Origin: Hyphomicrobium methylovorum
Lineage (GTDB): Bacteria > Pseudomonadota > Alphaproteobacteria > Rhizobiales > Hyphomicrobiaceae
NCBI RefSeq assembly: GCF_013626205.1
Contig: NZ_QHJE01000001.1
Location: 1,798,001-1,862,000 of the forward strand
Length of the DNA: 64,000 nucleotides
Direction of reading: 5' to 3'
Under the pieces are notes generated by a model. That model worked only from the letters and a program-made list of their open reading frames with translations, was not told where the DNA came from and did not search any database. Position 1 is the first letter of the stretch, and every line of letters begins with the position of its first letter. Shown one piece after another: positions 52,876 to 63,014 of the stretch. The translations under genes and the position numbers were made by a program.

Positions 52876-55611
52876 ATGACGGATTCGAACGACCAGACCG
52901 ATAAAACCCTTCGCGTGGGCGCGCGCAAGCCGCTGTCGCTACAGCGAACGGTTGAGTCTGGACATGTGCGGCAGAACTTCAGCCACGGCCGATCGAAGTC
53001 GGTTGTCGTCGAGAAGAAGAAGACGCGCCGCCTAGGCTCCGAGGGTGAGGCTCCTGTCGCCGCGCCGACGATCGAGAAGGTTCAGCCGGTTGCCAAGGCG
53101 CCGCCGGTTGCGCCGCCGCGTCCGTCTTCAGGCGCTGGGTCATCTCAGGGACGCACGCTCTCGTCGGAAGAACGCGCCGCGCGTGAACGCGCGCTGGCAG
53201 CTGCCCGTGCGGAAGAGCCAGTAAGAGCAGATGTCGAGCCCGTTCGCTTTGAGCCGGTTCGTCCGCCTGAGCCGCCTGCGGCTCGCGAAGAAACACCGGC
53301 CGCTCCGGCTGAACCTGTCGTAGCGAAGCCCGCAGCACCGGCTGCGCCCGCTCCAGCTCCTGCTCCGGCAGTTGAAGCGCGTCCTGCACCGTCGCGTGAA
53401 TCGGCGCCGCGCGAGCGCACCGAATCAGCTCCGGCCGCACGTGACGGCGGACGTCCGCCATTCCAACGCAATCAGAGCCGCCCGACAGGGAATCCGGCTT
53501 ATATGCCGCGCGCCGCGGGACGGCCGCGCGAAATTGAATTGCCGACTCCGCCTCGCCGCGGTGGTGCGCCTGCGTCTCCGGAAGCACCGGCTGTCGAAAA
53601 GCCAATGCGTCCCGTCCGCCCCACCGTTGTGCGTGAGCAGGTGGAAGAGGATGACAGCCGCAAGCGCGGTCCGGGCGGCGTGAAGGTTCCGCGCCCGGCC
53701 GTTAAGACCAACGACGACGGACGTCAGCGCCAGAAGCTCACGATCACGAACTTCGACCGTGAAGCTCAGGTGCGCTCGCTCGCTTCGCTCAAGCGCAAGC
53801 GCGAGAAGGAAAAGCTGAAAGCGATGGGCATTCAGCAGCCTCGCGAGAAGATCTCGCGCGAGGTGACCGTTCCTGAAGCCATCACGATTCAAGAGCTGTC
53901 TAATCGTATGGCGGAACGCGCCGTCGATCTCATCCGCTACCTGATGCAGCAAGGCGCAATGCATAAGATCACCGACGTGGTCGATGCAGATACGGCGGAA
54001 CTCATCGTTCAGGAGTTCGGCCATACGCCGAAGCGTGTTTCGGAAGCGGACGTCGAAATTGGCTTCGTTGGCGATAAGGATGCTGACGACGTTAAGCTCG
54101 AAGCGCGTGCGCCTGTCGTTACGATCATGGGTCACGTCGACCACGGCAAGACCTCGCTGCTTGATGCGATCCGTTCGGCAAACGTCGTTTCGGGCGAAGC
54201 GGGTGGCATTACGCAGCACATCGGCGCCTATCAGGTGCAGACCTCGAATGGCGACAAGATCACGTTCATCGATACGCCAGGCCACGAAGCCTTTACGGCT
54301 ATGCGTGCGCGCGGCGCGAAGGTGACGGACATCGTCGTGCTCGTGGTTGCGGCGGATGACGGCGTCATGCCGCAGACGATCGAGGCCATCAATCACGCCA
54401 AGGCGGGCAACGTTCCGATGATCGTGGCGATCAACAAGATCGACAAGCCACAGTCTGATCCGAACCGCGTTCGCACCGATCTTCTCTCGCAGGAGATCGT
54501 TGTCGAAAGCATGGGCGGTGAAACGCTCGAAGTGCCGGTTTCTGCTTTGAAGCGGACCAACCTCGACAAGCTTCTGGAGGCTATTCACCTCCAGGCAGAA
54601 ATTCTCGATCTCAAGGCGAATGCAGACCGCAGCGCCGAGGGTATCGTGATTGAAGCGAAGCTTGAGCGCGGCCGCGGTCCTGTCGGCACGGTGCTCGTTC
54701 AGCGCGGTACTCTGAAGGTCGGTGATATCATCGTTGCGGGTACGGCGTGGGGACGCGTTCGTGCGCTGCTCAACGATCTCGGTTCGAACATCGCCTTGGC
54801 GGGGCCGTCGGTTCCGGCAGAGGTGCTGGGCTTCGACTCGGCACCGGAAGCAGGCGATCAGTTTGCCGTCGTCGAGAACGAGGCTCGCGCACGCGAACTC
54901 ACGGATTACCGTATGCGCAAGCGTCGGGAGACGCTTGGATCGGCCGGCATCAAGAGCTCGCTCGAGCAGATGATGCAGCAGCTCAAGGATGCGGGTCGCA
55001 AGGAATTTGTGCTTGTGGTCAAGGGCGACGTGCAGGGGTCCGTCGAAGCGATTGCCGGTTCGCTCAAGAAGATCGGCAACGATGAAGTGGAAGCGCGGAT
55101 CGTGCACTCTGGCGTCGGCGGTATCACGGAATCGGATATTGCGCTCGCCGCTGCTGCGAAGGCCATCGTCGTTGGCTTTAACGTGCGTGCCAATGTGCAG
55201 GCGAAGCAGGCGGCCGAAACTCAGGGCGTCGAAATTCGCTATTACAACATCATCTACGATCTCGTCGATGAAGTGAAAGCGGCGATGTCCGGATTGCTTG
55301 CGCCGACGAAGCGCGAAGTTTTCCTTGGTTACGCGACGATCAAGCAGGTCTTCACCATGTCCAAGGCGGGCAAGGTTGCGGGCTGCATCGTGACCGAAGG
55401 CAAGGTCGAGCGCGGCGCGAAGGTGCGCTTGCTGCGAGACAACGTCGTCATTCACGAAGGTACGCTTGCTGTCCTGAAACGCTTCAAGGACGACGTGAAG
55501 GAAGTTGTCTCCGGTCAGGAATGCGGTATGTCGTTCGCGAACTACCAGGACATCCGCGAAGGCGACCAGATCGAGTGCTTCCAGGTCGAGACGATCGCGA
55601 GAAGTCTCTAG
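52876..55611 (+). CDS. infB: Translation initiation factor IF-2
   Basis: The GTPase that brings initiator tRNA to the 30S subunit. It has 911 residues. A long, Pro/Ala/Arg/Glu-rich, low-complexity N-terminal half (about 1-325) precedes the IF2_N segment. The G domain has [12 protein letters not shown] (about 419-430), DTPGHEAFT and NKID, followed by domains II, III and the fMet-tRNA-binding C-terminal domain. The N-terminal repeats raise the local GC content and create long open frames on the opposite strand that I do not believe are genes. Confidence 0.98.
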   Translation: MTDSNDQTDKTLRVGARKPLSLQRTVESGHVRQNFSHGRSKSVVVEKKKTRRLGSEGEAPVAAPTIEKVQPVAKAPPVAPPRPSSGAGSSQGRTLSSEERAARERALAAARAEEPVRADVEPVRFEPVRPPEPPAAREETPAAPAEPVVAKPAAPAAPAPAPAPAVEARPAPSRESAPRERTESAPAARDGGRPPFQRNQSRPTGNPAYMPRAAGRPREIELPTPPRRGGAPASPEAPAVEKPMRPVRPTVVREQVEEDDSRKRGPGGVKVPRPAVKTNDDGRQRQKLTITNFDREAQVRSLASLKRKREKEKLKAMGIQQPREKISREVTVPEAITIQELSNRMAERAVDLIRYLMQQGAMHKITDVVDADTAELIVQEFGHTPKRVSEADVEIGFVGDKDADDVKLEARAPVVTIMGHVDHGKTSLLDAIRSANVVSGEAGGITQHIGAYQVQTSNGDKITFIDTPGHEAFTAMRARGAKVTDIVVLVVAADDGVMPQTIEAINHAKAGNVPMIVAINKIDKPQSDPNRVRTDLLSQEIVVESMGGETLEVPVSALKRTNLDKLLEAIHLQAEILDLKANADRSAEGIVIEAKLERGRGPVGTVLVQRGTLKVGDIIVAGTAWGRVRALLNDLGSNIALAGPSVPAEVLGFDSAPEAGDQFAVVENEARARELTDYRMRKRRETLGSAGIKSSLEQMMQQLKDAGRKEFVLVVKGDVQGSVEAIAGSLKKIGNDEVEARIVHSGVGGITESDIALAAAAKAIVVGFNVRANVQAKQAAETQGVEIRYYNIIYDLVDEVKAAMSGLLAPTKREVFLGYATIKQVFTMSKAGKVAGCIVTEGKVERGAKVRLLRDNVVIHEGTLAVLKRFKDDVKEVVSGQECGMSFANYQDIREGDQIECFQVETIARSL

Positions 55612-55767
55612 TCGTCCTCGCGATCTATTCCGCGCGGATTCATTCGCGCGGAAACGCTAGGACAGGGCTCGCCGCGGTGGCCGCGTAATGGCCGCCCGGC
55701 TTTGAGCCGAAGGTTCAATGATTGAATTAAGAGGCCGAGCGCGGTCCGAATCCGCGGCGGGTGCGAA

Positions 55768-56166
55768 ATGACTAGAAAATCATCACGCTCAAGCGCGAAA
55801 GCGCCGTCGCAGCGCATGTTGCGTATCGGCGAACTGATCCGACACAAAATGGCGGAGATGCTTTCGCGGGGCGAAATTCACGACGACGTTCTGGCCGGGC
55901 ATGTCATCACCATTTCGGAGGTGCGCGTTTCGCCTGATCTGAAACTCGCGACCGCGTATGTGATGCCCCTTGGCGGCACCGATATCGGTCCGGTCGTTGA
56001 AGCCTTGACGCGGAACCGCAAATACATTCGGGCCGAAGTCGCGCACACGCTCAATCTGCGTTACGCGCCCGATATCAGATTCCGCGAGGACGAAACGTTC
56101 GAGGAAGCGACGCGCATCGATCGCCTGCTCGACAGTCCCAAAGTGCGGCAAGACACAGGAAGATAA
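55768..56166 (+). CDS. rbfA: Ribosome-binding factor A
   Basis: A KH-like 30S maturation factor of 132 residues. Typical blocks are QRMLRIGELIRHKMAEMLSRGE, VSPDLKLATAYVMPLGG and LNLRYAPDIRFREDETFEEATRIDRLLDS. It follows infB by about 155 nt and precedes truB by 4 nt. The infB-rbfA gap contains no obvious terminator or promoter. Length and motifs are normal. Confidence 0.96.
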   Translation: MTRKSSRSSAKAPSQRMLRIGELIRHKMAEMLSRGEIHDDVLAGHVITISEVRVSPDLKLATAYVMPLGGTDIGPVVEALTRNRKYIRAEVAHTLNLRYAPDIRFREDETFEEATRIDRLLDSPKVRQDTGR

Positions 56167-56170
56167 AAGA

Positions 56171-57091
56171 ATGGCACGCCGCAAGAAGGGAGCGCCAGTC
56201 CATGGTTGGCTGGTGCTCGATAAGCCTATCAACATGACGTCGACGCAGGCTGTTGGTGCGGTGCGCCGTCTGCTCAATGCGCAGAAGGCTGGACACTCGG
56301 GCACGCTCGATCCGCTGGCGACGGGCATTTTGCCGATCGCGCTTGGTGAGGCGACGAAGACTGTATCCTTCGCGGTCGATGGCGAAAAAGCTTACCGCTT
56401 TACGGTGCGCTGGGGAGCCGAGACCGAAACGGACGACACGGAAGGCGCGGTTACGCAGACGAGCGACAAGGCCCCGCTGGTTTCCGAAATCGAAGCGCTG
56501 CTGCCGCAGTTCCGCGGTGAGATCATGCAGGTGCCTCCGTGCTATTCGGCCATCAAGGTCGATGGTGCTCGGGCATACGATCTGGCGCGGGACGGCGAGA
56601 CCGTGGTTCTCGATGCGCGACCGGTTTTCATCGATAGTCTCGATCTCGTCGATATGCCGGATGCTTTGACGAGCGTCTTCGAAGCGCGCTGCGGCAAGGG
56701 AACGTATGTGCGTGCGCTTGCGCGTGATCTCGGCCGGCTGCTTGGTTGCTTCGGGCACGTGATCTCTTTGCGCCGGACGCGGGTTGGTCCATTCCACGAA
56801 GCTGCGGCGGTGTCGCTGGAAACGCTGCAAGCGGCCGCGAACAGCGAAGACGGCGCTGATCCTTTGAGTTTGTTGCAGCCGGTAGAAGCTGCATTGTCGG
56901 CGTTGCCGGAACTGCTGGTCTCGCAGAGTGATGCCGCCAGCTTGACGCGCGGGCAGACGGTTTTGATCCGCGGTCGAGATGCGCCCGTTCTTTCCGGCCC
57001 TGCTTATGCAACATCGAAGGGTCGTCTGATCGCGCTCGGCGAGTTGGCTCAGGGTGCGCTGCATCCGACGCGCGTCTTCAACCTGGGTTGA
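56171..57091 (+). CDS. truB: tRNA pseudouridine(55) synthase
   Basis: It makes pseudouridine 55 in the T-loop of all tRNAs. It has 306 residues with the signature AGHSGTLDPLATGILPIALGEATK, whose catalytic Asp is residue 47. The insert of the TruB family and the C-terminal PUA-like region are present. It starts 4 nt after rbfA. Downstream, 6 nt after the stop, lies a TTG start for an aminoglycoside-phosphotransferase-like gene. Confidence 0.97.
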   Translation: MARRKKGAPVHGWLVLDKPINMTSTQAVGAVRRLLNAQKAGHSGTLDPLATGILPIALGEATKTVSFAVDGEKAYRFTVRWGAETETDDTEGAVTQTSDKAPLVSEIEALLPQFRGEIMQVPPCYSAIKVDGARAYDLARDGETVVLDARPVFIDSLDLVDMPDALTSVFEARCGKGTYVRALARDLGRLLGCFGHVISLRRTRVGPFHEAAAVSLETLQAAANSEDGADPLSLLQPVEAALSALPELLVSQSDAASLTRGQTVLIRGRDAPVLSGPAYATSKGRLIALGELAQGALHPTRVFNLG

Positions 57092-57097
57092 CGTGGA

Positions 57098-57940
57098 TTG
57101 TCTGCGCCGCGATCAGCAACGTCTCTGCCGATCTTGAATGAAGAGTTCGAACGCTACGTCCGGGAATGGAACCTTGTTCCGGATGGCGAGGCGATCGTAA
57201 CGCGCACGGCGAAACTTCTTCCGGTTTTGCAATCTCAACAGCCAGCAATGCTGCGCGTTGCGATGACGGAAGAAGCAGCCGAAGGCGCGTCGATGATGCT
57301 CTGGTGGAATGGCCAGGGCGCGGCGCGCGTTTTTGCCTTCGATCATAAAGCTCTGCTTCTCGAGCGGGCGACCGGATCGCGTTCTCTTTTGGCGATGTCT
57401 CAGGGCGGCCAGGATCTTGAGGCGACGCGCATTATCTGCGGAGTGCTGGAAGCTCTTCATGCGCCGCGCCAGGATGCATTGCCGGAATTGACATCGCTGG
57501 ACGCGTGGTTCGAGCCACTCCGTGCCGCAGCCGCGTTGAATGATACCCTCGCTCGTTCAGCCGCTACGGCAACTAGGCTTCTGAATGAGCCGCGCGACGT
57601 CGTGGCGTTGCACGGCGATGTCCATCACGGAAACATTCTCGACTTCGGCACGCGAGGCTGGCTCGCGATCGATCCCAAAGGCCTCATCGGCGAACGTGGG
57701 TTCGACTATGCAAACATTTTCTGCAATCCGGACATCGAGTGGCCTACGCCGCCTGTTGCCGTGCGGAAGGAGATATTTGCCGAGCGTATTGAGACCGTCG
57801 CCGAACTCGCGGGCATCGAGCCGTTCCGCTTGATCGATTGGATCGTGGCCTGGACCGGCCTGTCGGCCAGTTGGTTGATCGCGGACGGCGACGACGCGAA
57901 AGTCGACCTTGAGGTTCTTTCCCTCGCGCTGGCGTACTAG
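57098..57940 (+). CDS. Aminoglycoside/hydroxyurea phosphotransferase-family kinase (APH(6)/Hur-like)
   Basis: A 280-residue small-molecule kinase of the APH fold. The catalytic loop HGDVHHGNILDFG (172-184, with catalytic Asp at 174) and the metal-binding block GWLAIDPKGLIGERGFDYANIFCNP match the APH(6)/hydroxyurea phosphotransferase family (PF04655). Several nearby blocks agree with streptomycin 6-phosphotransferase-like proteins (LERATGSRSL, ATRIICGVLEALHAP). It is chromosomally placed 6 nt after truB in the translation operon. Its composition resembles that of its neighbours, so recent transfer is not evident. Real substrates are unknown; resistance is not proved. The start is a TTG. Confidence 0.85.
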   Translation: MSAPRSATSLPILNEEFERYVREWNLVPDGEAIVTRTAKLLPVLQSQQPAMLRVAMTEEAAEGASMMLWWNGQGAARVFAFDHKALLLERATGSRSLLAMSQGGQDLEATRIICGVLEALHAPRQDALPELTSLDAWFEPLRAAAALNDTLARSAATATRLLNEPRDVVALHGDVHHGNILDFGTRGWLAIDPKGLIGERGFDYANIFCNPDIEWPTPPVAVRKEIFAERIETVAELAGIEPFRLIDWIVAWTGLSASWLIADGDDAKVDLEVLSLALAY

Positions 57941-58030
57941 CCATAGATCTAAGTATTTGATGTTTCTATATAAATAAAAAGTCCGCGAAGCCTCGCAACC
58001 TAAGGGTTTTCATGTATAAGTAGCGCACTT

Positions 58031-58052
58031 CGCGCGGGCCAGTTCCCGCGCG
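58031..58052 (+). promoter_or_regulatory. Perfect hairpin in the rpsO leader
   Basis: CGCGCGGG (58031-58038) pairs with CCCGCGCG (58045-58052) around a 6-nt loop. It sits about 78 nt upstream of the rpsO start, in a leader that also includes an AT-rich stretch at 57955-57982. It could be a transcription terminator of the preceding operon (no strong T-tract follows) or a leader structure like the S15 autoregulatory element, which is known in E. coli in a different form. Confidence 0.35.
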
Positions 58053-58129
58053 GATTTCGTTTGCGACCCTGCTGGACGACATCCCGGCCGTGGCCGCTTT
58101 TCTCAACTCCAATTCCGAAAGGAGAACCG

Positions 58130-58411
58130 ATGTCGCAGATTGCACCGCACAGACGTGTGGCGAAGACGGCCGTCATCAAGGACAACGCGACGAAGGCCAA
58201 CGATACGGGTTCGCCCGAGGTTCAAATTGCGGTTCTTACGCACCGCATCAACGAACTCACAGATCACTTCAAGCAGCACAAGAAAGACAACCACTCGCGT
58301 CGTGGTCTGTTGAAGCTTGTCAGCCAGCGCCGTCAGCTCCTCGACTACGTCAAGGCGCGCGATAACGCACGGTATCAGAAGATCATCGAGAAGAACGGCA
58401 TCCGGCGCTAA
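58130..58411 (+). CDS. rpsO: 30S ribosomal protein S15
   Basis: A primary 16S rRNA-binding protein of the 30S platform. It has 93 residues from the ATG at 58130, just after a strong GAAAGGAG ribosome site. Conserved S15 sequence includes [40 protein letters not shown] and [21 protein letters not shown]. The frame is open 23 codons upstream, without family sequence. It is followed by pnp after 164 nt, the standard rpsO-pnp arrangement, with a structured gap. Confidence 0.97.
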   Translation: MSQIAPHRRVAKTAVIKDNATKANDTGSPEVQIAVLTHRINELTDHFKQHKKDNHSRRGLLKLVSQRRQLLDYVKARDNARYQKIIEKNGIRR

Positions 58412-58446
58412 TCCGCCTCGCCGCCACTGCTCGAAGCACGGGCGGA
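58412..58446 (+). other. Structured rpsO-pnp spacer element
   Basis: Immediately after the rpsO stop, TCCGCC (58412-58417) can pair with GGCGGA (58441-58446), enclosing a smaller TGC-GCA hairpin. In E. coli this spacer holds a terminator and RNase III sites that control pnp. The same kind of control here is inference. Confidence 0.3.
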
Positions 58447-58575
58447 AGTTATGGCCAAGGCCCAGACCTTTCAGACCTGCAGAACCGTCGGCGCTCTCAG
58501 TGCCGGCGGCCGTCGCGCATTCGGCACGAGGTCGATGCGCATGTCCGACCGAACAGAAATAGCGAAAACGAAAGA

Positions 58576-60786
58576 ATGAACATGTTTGATATTCATCGTG
58601 TCGAAGTTGATTGGGGTGGCCGCAAGCTGAAGCTGGAGACGGGCCGTTATGCCCGGCAGGCCGATGCAGCCGTCATGGCCCAGTACGGTGACACGACGGT
58701 ACTTGCCACCGTCGTCGGCGCACGCTCCGCAAAACCCGGCATCGATTTTTTCCCGCTGACCGTAAACTATCAGGAACGCACCTACGCCGCGGGTAAGATT
58801 CCGGGCGGATATTTCAAGCGCGAGGGACGCCCGACCGAGAAGGAGACGCTGACGTCGCGCCTCATCGATCGCCCCATTCGTCCGCTCTTCGTCCAGGGTT
58901 TCAAGAACGAAACTCAGGTCGTCGTCACGGTCATGTCGCATGACCTCGAAAACGATCCCGATATTCTCGGCATGGTTGCCGCTTCTGCTGCGCTCACGCT
59001 TTCCGGTCTGCCGTTCCTCGGCCCGATCGCGGCGGCACGCGTTGGTGTCATTAACGGCGAATTCGTGCTGAACCCGATGATCGACGAGATGAAGGACAGC
59101 GTGCTGGATCTCGTCGTCGCCGGTACGACGGACGCAGTGATGATGGTTGAATCGGAAGCGAAAGAGCTTCCGGAATCGCAGATGCTCGAAGCCGTGATGT
59201 TCGGCCACAAGCACATGCAGCCGGTCATTCAGGCGATTATCGGCCTTGCCGAAAAAGCCGCGAAAGAGCCGTGGGACATCAAGATTCCCGACAAGACGAA
59301 GTATGAAGCTGACGTCAAGAAGCTGGGCGAGAAAACGCTCAGAGAAGCTTTCTCCACTAAGGAGAAGGGCAAGCGTCAGGATCTCATCGGCACCGCGAAA
59401 AAGGCGATCACCGAAGGTCTCGCTGCAACCGTTGGCGACAGCCCGGATGAGAAGGTTCTTCTTTCGGACGCCTTCAAGGCACTCGAAATGGACATCATGC
59501 GTGGCGACGTCTTGAAGACGAAGCAGCGTATCGATGGACGCGATCTGAAGACGGTTCGTCCGATCCTTTCGGAAGTTCGCGTTCTGCCGCGCACGCATGG
59601 TTCGGCGCTCTTCACGCGCGGTGAAACGCAGGCGCTCGTCGTTGCAACACTCGGCACCGGCGAAGACGAGCAGTACATCGATAGCCTGGAAGGCACGAAG
59701 AAAGAGCGCTTCCTGCTGCACTACAACTTCCCGCCTTACTCGGTTGGCGAAGTGGGCCGCATGGGTTCGCCCGGTCGTCGCGAAATCGGTCACGGCAAGC
59801 TCGCTTGGCGCGCGATCCATCCGATGCTGCCGAGCCAGGAAGAGTTTCCGTACACGCTGCGCGTCGTTTCGGAGATCACCGAGTCGAACGGTTCCTCATC
59901 GATGGCGACGGTTTGCGGATCGTCTCTCGCGCTGATGGATGCGGGCGTTCCTCTGAAGGCGCCGGTCGCAGGTATCGCGATGGGTCTCATCAAGGAAGGC
60001 GACGACTACGTCGTGCTGTCGGATATTCTCGGCGACGAGGATCATCTCGGCGACATGGACTTCAAGGTGGCCGGCACCGCAAACGGTGTCACGTCGCTGC
60101 AGATGGACATCAAGATCACGGGCATCACCGAAGAGATCATGCGCATCGCGCTCGATCAGGCGCATGACGGACGTATTCACATCCTCAACGAGATGTCGAA
60201 GGCGCTGACGGGTGCTCGCGAAGAACTCGGCGAATACGCACCGCGCATCGAAACGATCAAAATTCCGGTCGACAAGATCCGCGAAGTGATCGGTTCGGGC
60301 GGTTCGGTCATCCGCGAAATCGTTGCGGAATCGGGCGCTAAGATCGATATCGAAGACGACGGCACGGTGAAGATCGCGTCGGCCAATCGCGAGTCGATCG
60401 ACAAGGCGCTGGCTCGTATTCGCGGCATTACGTCGGAACCGGAAGTCGGCCAGATCTACAAGGGTAAGGTCGTCAAGGTGATGGAGTTCGGCGCGTTCGT
60501 GAACTTCTTCGGCGCGAAGGACGGTCTGGTTCATATCTCGCAGCTTTCGCAGGGCCGTCCCGAGACGGTGGGCGAAGTGGTGCAGGAAGGCCAGGAAGTC
60601 TACGTGAAGCTGCTCGGCTTTGATGATCGCGGCAAGACGCGTTTGTCGATGAAGATCGTCGATCAGGCTACTGGACAGGAAATTCCGCGCGCCGAGGGCG
60701 AGCCGGAAGAAGTGTTCGAGAGCCGTCCGCCGCGCCGTGACGGTGGTGGTCGTGGCCGCGGTGGTCCTCGTCGCGATCGCAACTAA
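58576..60786 (+). CDS. pnp: Polyribonucleotide nucleotidyltransferase (PNPase)
   Basis: A phosphorolytic 3'-5' exoribonuclease. It has 736 residues with two RNase PH-like domains (about 10-140 and 320-470) separated by a helical domain. A KH domain ([33 protein letters not shown], about 570-605) and an S1 domain ([21 protein letters not shown], from about 627) follow. A Gly/Arg-rich tail ([17 protein letters not shown]) ends the protein and might contact RNA or RNase E. The start is ATG 58576 or the next Met at 58582. A strong terminator follows 27 nt after the stop. Confidence 0.98.
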   Translation: MNMFDIHRVEVDWGGRKLKLETGRYARQADAAVMAQYGDTTVLATVVGARSAKPGIDFFPLTVNYQERTYAAGKIPGGYFKREGRPTEKETLTSRLIDRPIRPLFVQGFKNETQVVVTVMSHDLENDPDILGMVAASAALTLSGLPFLGPIAAARVGVINGEFVLNPMIDEMKDSVLDLVVAGTTDAVMMVESEAKELPESQMLEAVMFGHKHMQPVIQAIIGLAEKAAKEPWDIKIPDKTKYEADVKKLGEKTLREAFSTKEKGKRQDLIGTAKKAITEGLAATVGDSPDEKVLLSDAFKALEMDIMRGDVLKTKQRIDGRDLKTVRPILSEVRVLPRTHGSALFTRGETQALVVATLGTGEDEQYIDSLEGTKKERFLLHYNFPPYSVGEVGRMGSPGRREIGHGKLAWRAIHPMLPSQEEFPYTLRVVSEITESNGSSSMATVCGSSLALMDAGVPLKAPVAGIAMGLIKEGDDYVVLSDILGDEDHLGDMDFKVAGTANGVTSLQMDIKITGITEEIMRIALDQAHDGRIHILNEMSKALTGAREELGEYAPRIETIKIPVDKIREVIGSGGSVIREIVAESGAKIDIEDDGTVKIASANRESIDKALARIRGITSEPEVGQIYKGKVVKVMEFGAFVNFFGAKDGLVHISQLSQGRPETVGEVVQEGQEVYVKLLGFDDRGKTRLSMKIVDQATGQEIPRAEGEPEEVFESRPPRRDGGGRGRGGPRRDRN

Positions 60787-60813
60787 CGCGCGCTGCATTC
60801 ACGTCAGAAATAA

Positions 60814-60842
60814 AAAAGGCCACCGGATCTCGGTGGCCTTTT
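60814..60842 (+). terminator. Intrinsic terminator of pnp
   Basis: A perfect 12-bp stem (AAAAGGCCACCG at 60814-60825 paired with 60831-60842) with a 5-nt loop ends in TTTTC on the plus strand. Being flanked by A- and T-tracts, it can act in both directions, also serving the convergent minus-strand small gene that ends at 60864. Confidence 0.92.
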
Positions 60843-60863
60843 CATTTGTGCTGGCTGACGATG

Positions 60864-61127
60864 TCAGTACCAGTAGCATTTGCCGTGTCTGCATTTTTGG
60901 TTCGTGCACTGAACGCGCCCGACGCCTTTCACGTGCTTATGCCAACCGTTGAGACCGCGGCGGCATGTGCGGTGCCAGAAGTGCGCCTGATCGACCATCG
61001 ACTGGCTTTCGAGATTGATCGTCTTCAACGGTGCGAGGCTGGCTGCGGCAGCGGCCGGGCCGGTCATCGCTGCCATCATAAGACCGGCGGCGACGCCCGC
61101 CGCCGCAAACGAGAACACGTGTTTCAT
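60864..61127 (-). CDS. Hypothetical small secreted protein with four cysteines
   Basis: An 87-residue protein starting at an ATG preceded by a GGGAGA ribosome site. A clear signal peptide (residues 1-29, AAAAA-rich) is followed by a short basic mature part with four cysteines (55, 74, 79, 84) in the pattern C-X18-C-X4-C-X4-C. Tryptophans and histidines are frequent (FWHRTC, NGWHKH, KCYWY). This suggests an oxidised, disulfide-bonded periplasmic or external mini-protein. I do not recognise the family. It lies between the pnp terminator and murI. Confidence 0.68.
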   Translation of the reverse strand: MKHVFSFAAAGVAAGLMMAAMTGPAAAAASLAPLKTINLESQSMVDQAHFWHRTCRRGLNGWHKHVKGVGRVQCTNQKCRHGKCYWY

Positions 61128-61238
61128 GACTTTCTCCCATGGGAAAACACTGCATGGGCAACCTAGTCAGCTCTCATCGGGCAGCCAATCGAGGATTGGC
61201 TCCGGTTCGCAGATGGGAGGATGAGCGTTGAAAGCGCG

Positions 61239-62087
61239 TCACGCTTTGGCGAAGGGTGGCACGTCCGGCCAGAAGACGCGGGCCAGTTCGCTGACTTCGG
61301 CGGGGTCACCTGTGGTGAGAAGCGTCAGGGTTCCCCGTTCCTTGCCGTTGCCGAGATAGCTTGGATGGCGCGCGAGATAATCTTCGAAGCTGTCGGCCAC
61401 GACCTCCGGCTGCGAGAGAATGCGGGTGAACGGCGGCAGGTATTTCCGGAACATATGCTCGACGAGCGGGAAATGCGTGCAGCCGAGTATGGCGCGATGC
61501 GGCGGCACCTGCCTCGTCTGGCCGAGGAGGGCATCCACGCCAGCGCGCACGAGGGCGTCCAGCTCCTGCTCCGGCCGCTTTAGCTCGATGGCGCCTGCCA
61601 GTTCCGAGCAGATTTGCTGGACGACCGTGACCTTCGGGCAGCGCTTGCCGATTTCATCCGGATAGACGCCTGCCGTGACGGTGCGCGTCGTTCCGAAGAC
61701 GGCGATCGTGTCGGTGTTGTACTTCTGCGGGTATTGGGGCGCGGTGACCGCCCAGGGCGTCTGCGTGGCCGCTTCGACCGTCGGGGCGACGATACCCAGG
61801 ATGTTGTGCGAGCCGGCCCACGGGCTTGTTGGAAGCCATTCCTGCTGCAGCCGCCGGAGGGCGACGGCCGTGGCCGTATTGCAGCCTAGCAGGACGAGCT
61901 TTGCGCCCCGCTCGAACAGGTCTTCGGAGCAGGCGCGGGTATATTCGACTATGTCTTCAGACGGCCGGTCGCCGTACGGCACATGCGCGTGGTCAGCGAG
62001 ATAAACGAAGTCAGCGGCTTTGAACCGCTCAACGAGTGCGCGCAGGACCGTCAGTCCGCCGAGGCCAGAATCAAAAACGCCGATCAT
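61239..62087 (-). CDS. murI: Glutamate racemase
   Basis: It converts L- to D-glutamate for peptidoglycan. The 282-residue protein has the two catalytic cysteines, Cys69 in LLGCNTATAVALR and Cys203 in ILGCTHFPLVEH. The N-terminal DSGLGGLTV (Asp6) and a VPYGDR substrate loop (ADHAHVPYG, where most members have GDTARLPYG) are also present. It is on the minus strand 60 nt after fabI, so it may be part of the fabB-fabI transcript. No truncation. Confidence 0.95.
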   Translation of the reverse strand: MIGVFDSGLGGLTVLRALVERFKAADFVYLADHAHVPYGDRPSEDIVEYTRACSEDLFERGAKLVLLGCNTATAVALRRLQQEWLPTSPWAGSHNILGIVAPTVEAATQTPWAVTAPQYPQKYNTDTIAVFGTTRTVTAGVYPDEIGKRCPKVTVVQQICSELAGAIELKRPEQELDALVRAGVDALLGQTRQVPPHRAILGCTHFPLVEHMFRKYLPPFTRILSQPEVVADSFEDYLARHPSYLGNGKERGTLTLLTTGDPAEVSELARVFWPDVPPFAKA

Positions 62088-62147
62088 GGCCCGAGTGTTT
62101 GCGACGCCCGAGGACGGACGTCAACGGCACCGCTCGGGCCTTGCCAG

Positions 62148-63014
62148 TTACTCGGCAGCGGCTGACGGCGAGCGGCTTGCGGGCGTTTCGGCGTCGAGCT
62201 CTTTCAGGCTCTCCAGCGACGGCATCGATACGGTATTGTAACCGCAGTCGACGAAGTGCACTTCGCCCGTAACCGCACCCGACATCGGTGAGAGTAGGTA
62301 GAGGGCGGAGCCGCCGACGTCATCGAGTGTCGGCGTGCGCTGAAGCGGCGAGTTGTTGCGCTGGAAATTAAAGATGGCGCGCGCATCGGAAACACCGGCT
62401 CCGGAGAGCGTGCGCATCGGTCCGGCAGACAGCGCGTTGACGCGGATGCCCTGCGGGCCGAGATCCGCCGCGAGATACCGCACGGATGCTTCGAGGGCTG
62501 CCTTGGCGACGCCCATGACGTTGTAAGACGGCACCCAACGGGTTGCGCCGCCGTAAGACAACGTGATCAACGAACCGCCGTTCGGCATCAACGCAGCAGC
62601 GCGTTTCGCGATCTCGGTGAACGAGAAGCACGAAATCACCATCGAGTTGATGAAGTTCTCGCGCGTGGTGTCGGCGTAGCGGCCAGCCAATTCTTTTGGA
62701 TCGGAATAGGCGAGCGCGTGAACGACGAAATCAATGCCGCCCCATTCTTCCTGGATGCGCTTGAAGACGTTATCGACACTCGCGAGATCGAGGACGTTGC
62801 ATTCCTCGATAATTTTCGAACCGAGCGATTGGGCGAGCGGCGCAGCGCGTCGGCCGAATGCACCGCCTTGATATGTGAATGCCAATTCGGCGCCTTGTCC
62901 CGCGAGTACGCGAGCAATACCCCAAGCGATCGATCGATCGTTGGCGACGCCCATTACGAGACCGCGTTTCCCCGCCATTAGAGGACCGGGTTTAGCGATA
63001 TCGAAATCGGTCAT
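62148..63014 (-). CDS. fabI: Enoyl-[acyl-carrier-protein] reductase (NADH) FabI
   Basis: It reduces the trans-2-enoyl-ACP in each round of fatty-acid elongation. It has 288 residues from the ATG at 63014, preceded by a GCGAGG ribosome site. The opening AGKRGLVMGVANDRSIAWGIARVLAGQGAELAFTYQ is the FabI NADH-binding region. The catalytic Tyr-X6-Lys is in SYNVMGVAKAALE. An upstream extension of the frame (to 63116) lacks family sequence. It lies downstream of fabB, the common alphaproteobacterial fabA-fabB-fabI order (fabA would be outside the window). Confidence 0.96.
   Translation of the reverse strand: MTDFDIAKPGPLMAGKRGLVMGVANDRSIAWGIARVLAGQGAELAFTYQGGAFGRRAAPLAQSLGSKIIEECNVLDLASVDNVFKRIQEEWGGIDFVVHALAYSDPKELAGRYADTTRENFINSMVISCFSFTEIAKRAAALMPNGGSLITLSYGGATRWVPSYNVMGVAKAALEASVRYLAADLGPQGIRVNALSAGPMRTLSGAGVSDARAIFNFQRNNSPLQRTPTLDDVGGSALYLLSPMSGAVTGEVHFVDCGYNTVSMPSLESLKELDAETPASRSPSAAAE

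Noticed and set aside
53100-53600. Low-complexity GC-rich repeats
   Set aside because: They encode the disordered Pro/Ala/Arg-rich N-terminal part of IF-2, which is normal for the family.
53425-55455. Long open frame (676 codons) on the strand opposite infB
   Set aside because: It mirrors the codon structure of the IF-2 gene, has no recognisable domain and no ribosome site, and IF-2 is certain. GC-rich third positions keep antisense frames open.
58471-59820. 449-codon open frame opposite pnp
   Set aside because: Antisense shadow of PNPase; His/Arg/Asp-rich composition typical of reversed coding sequence, with no motif.
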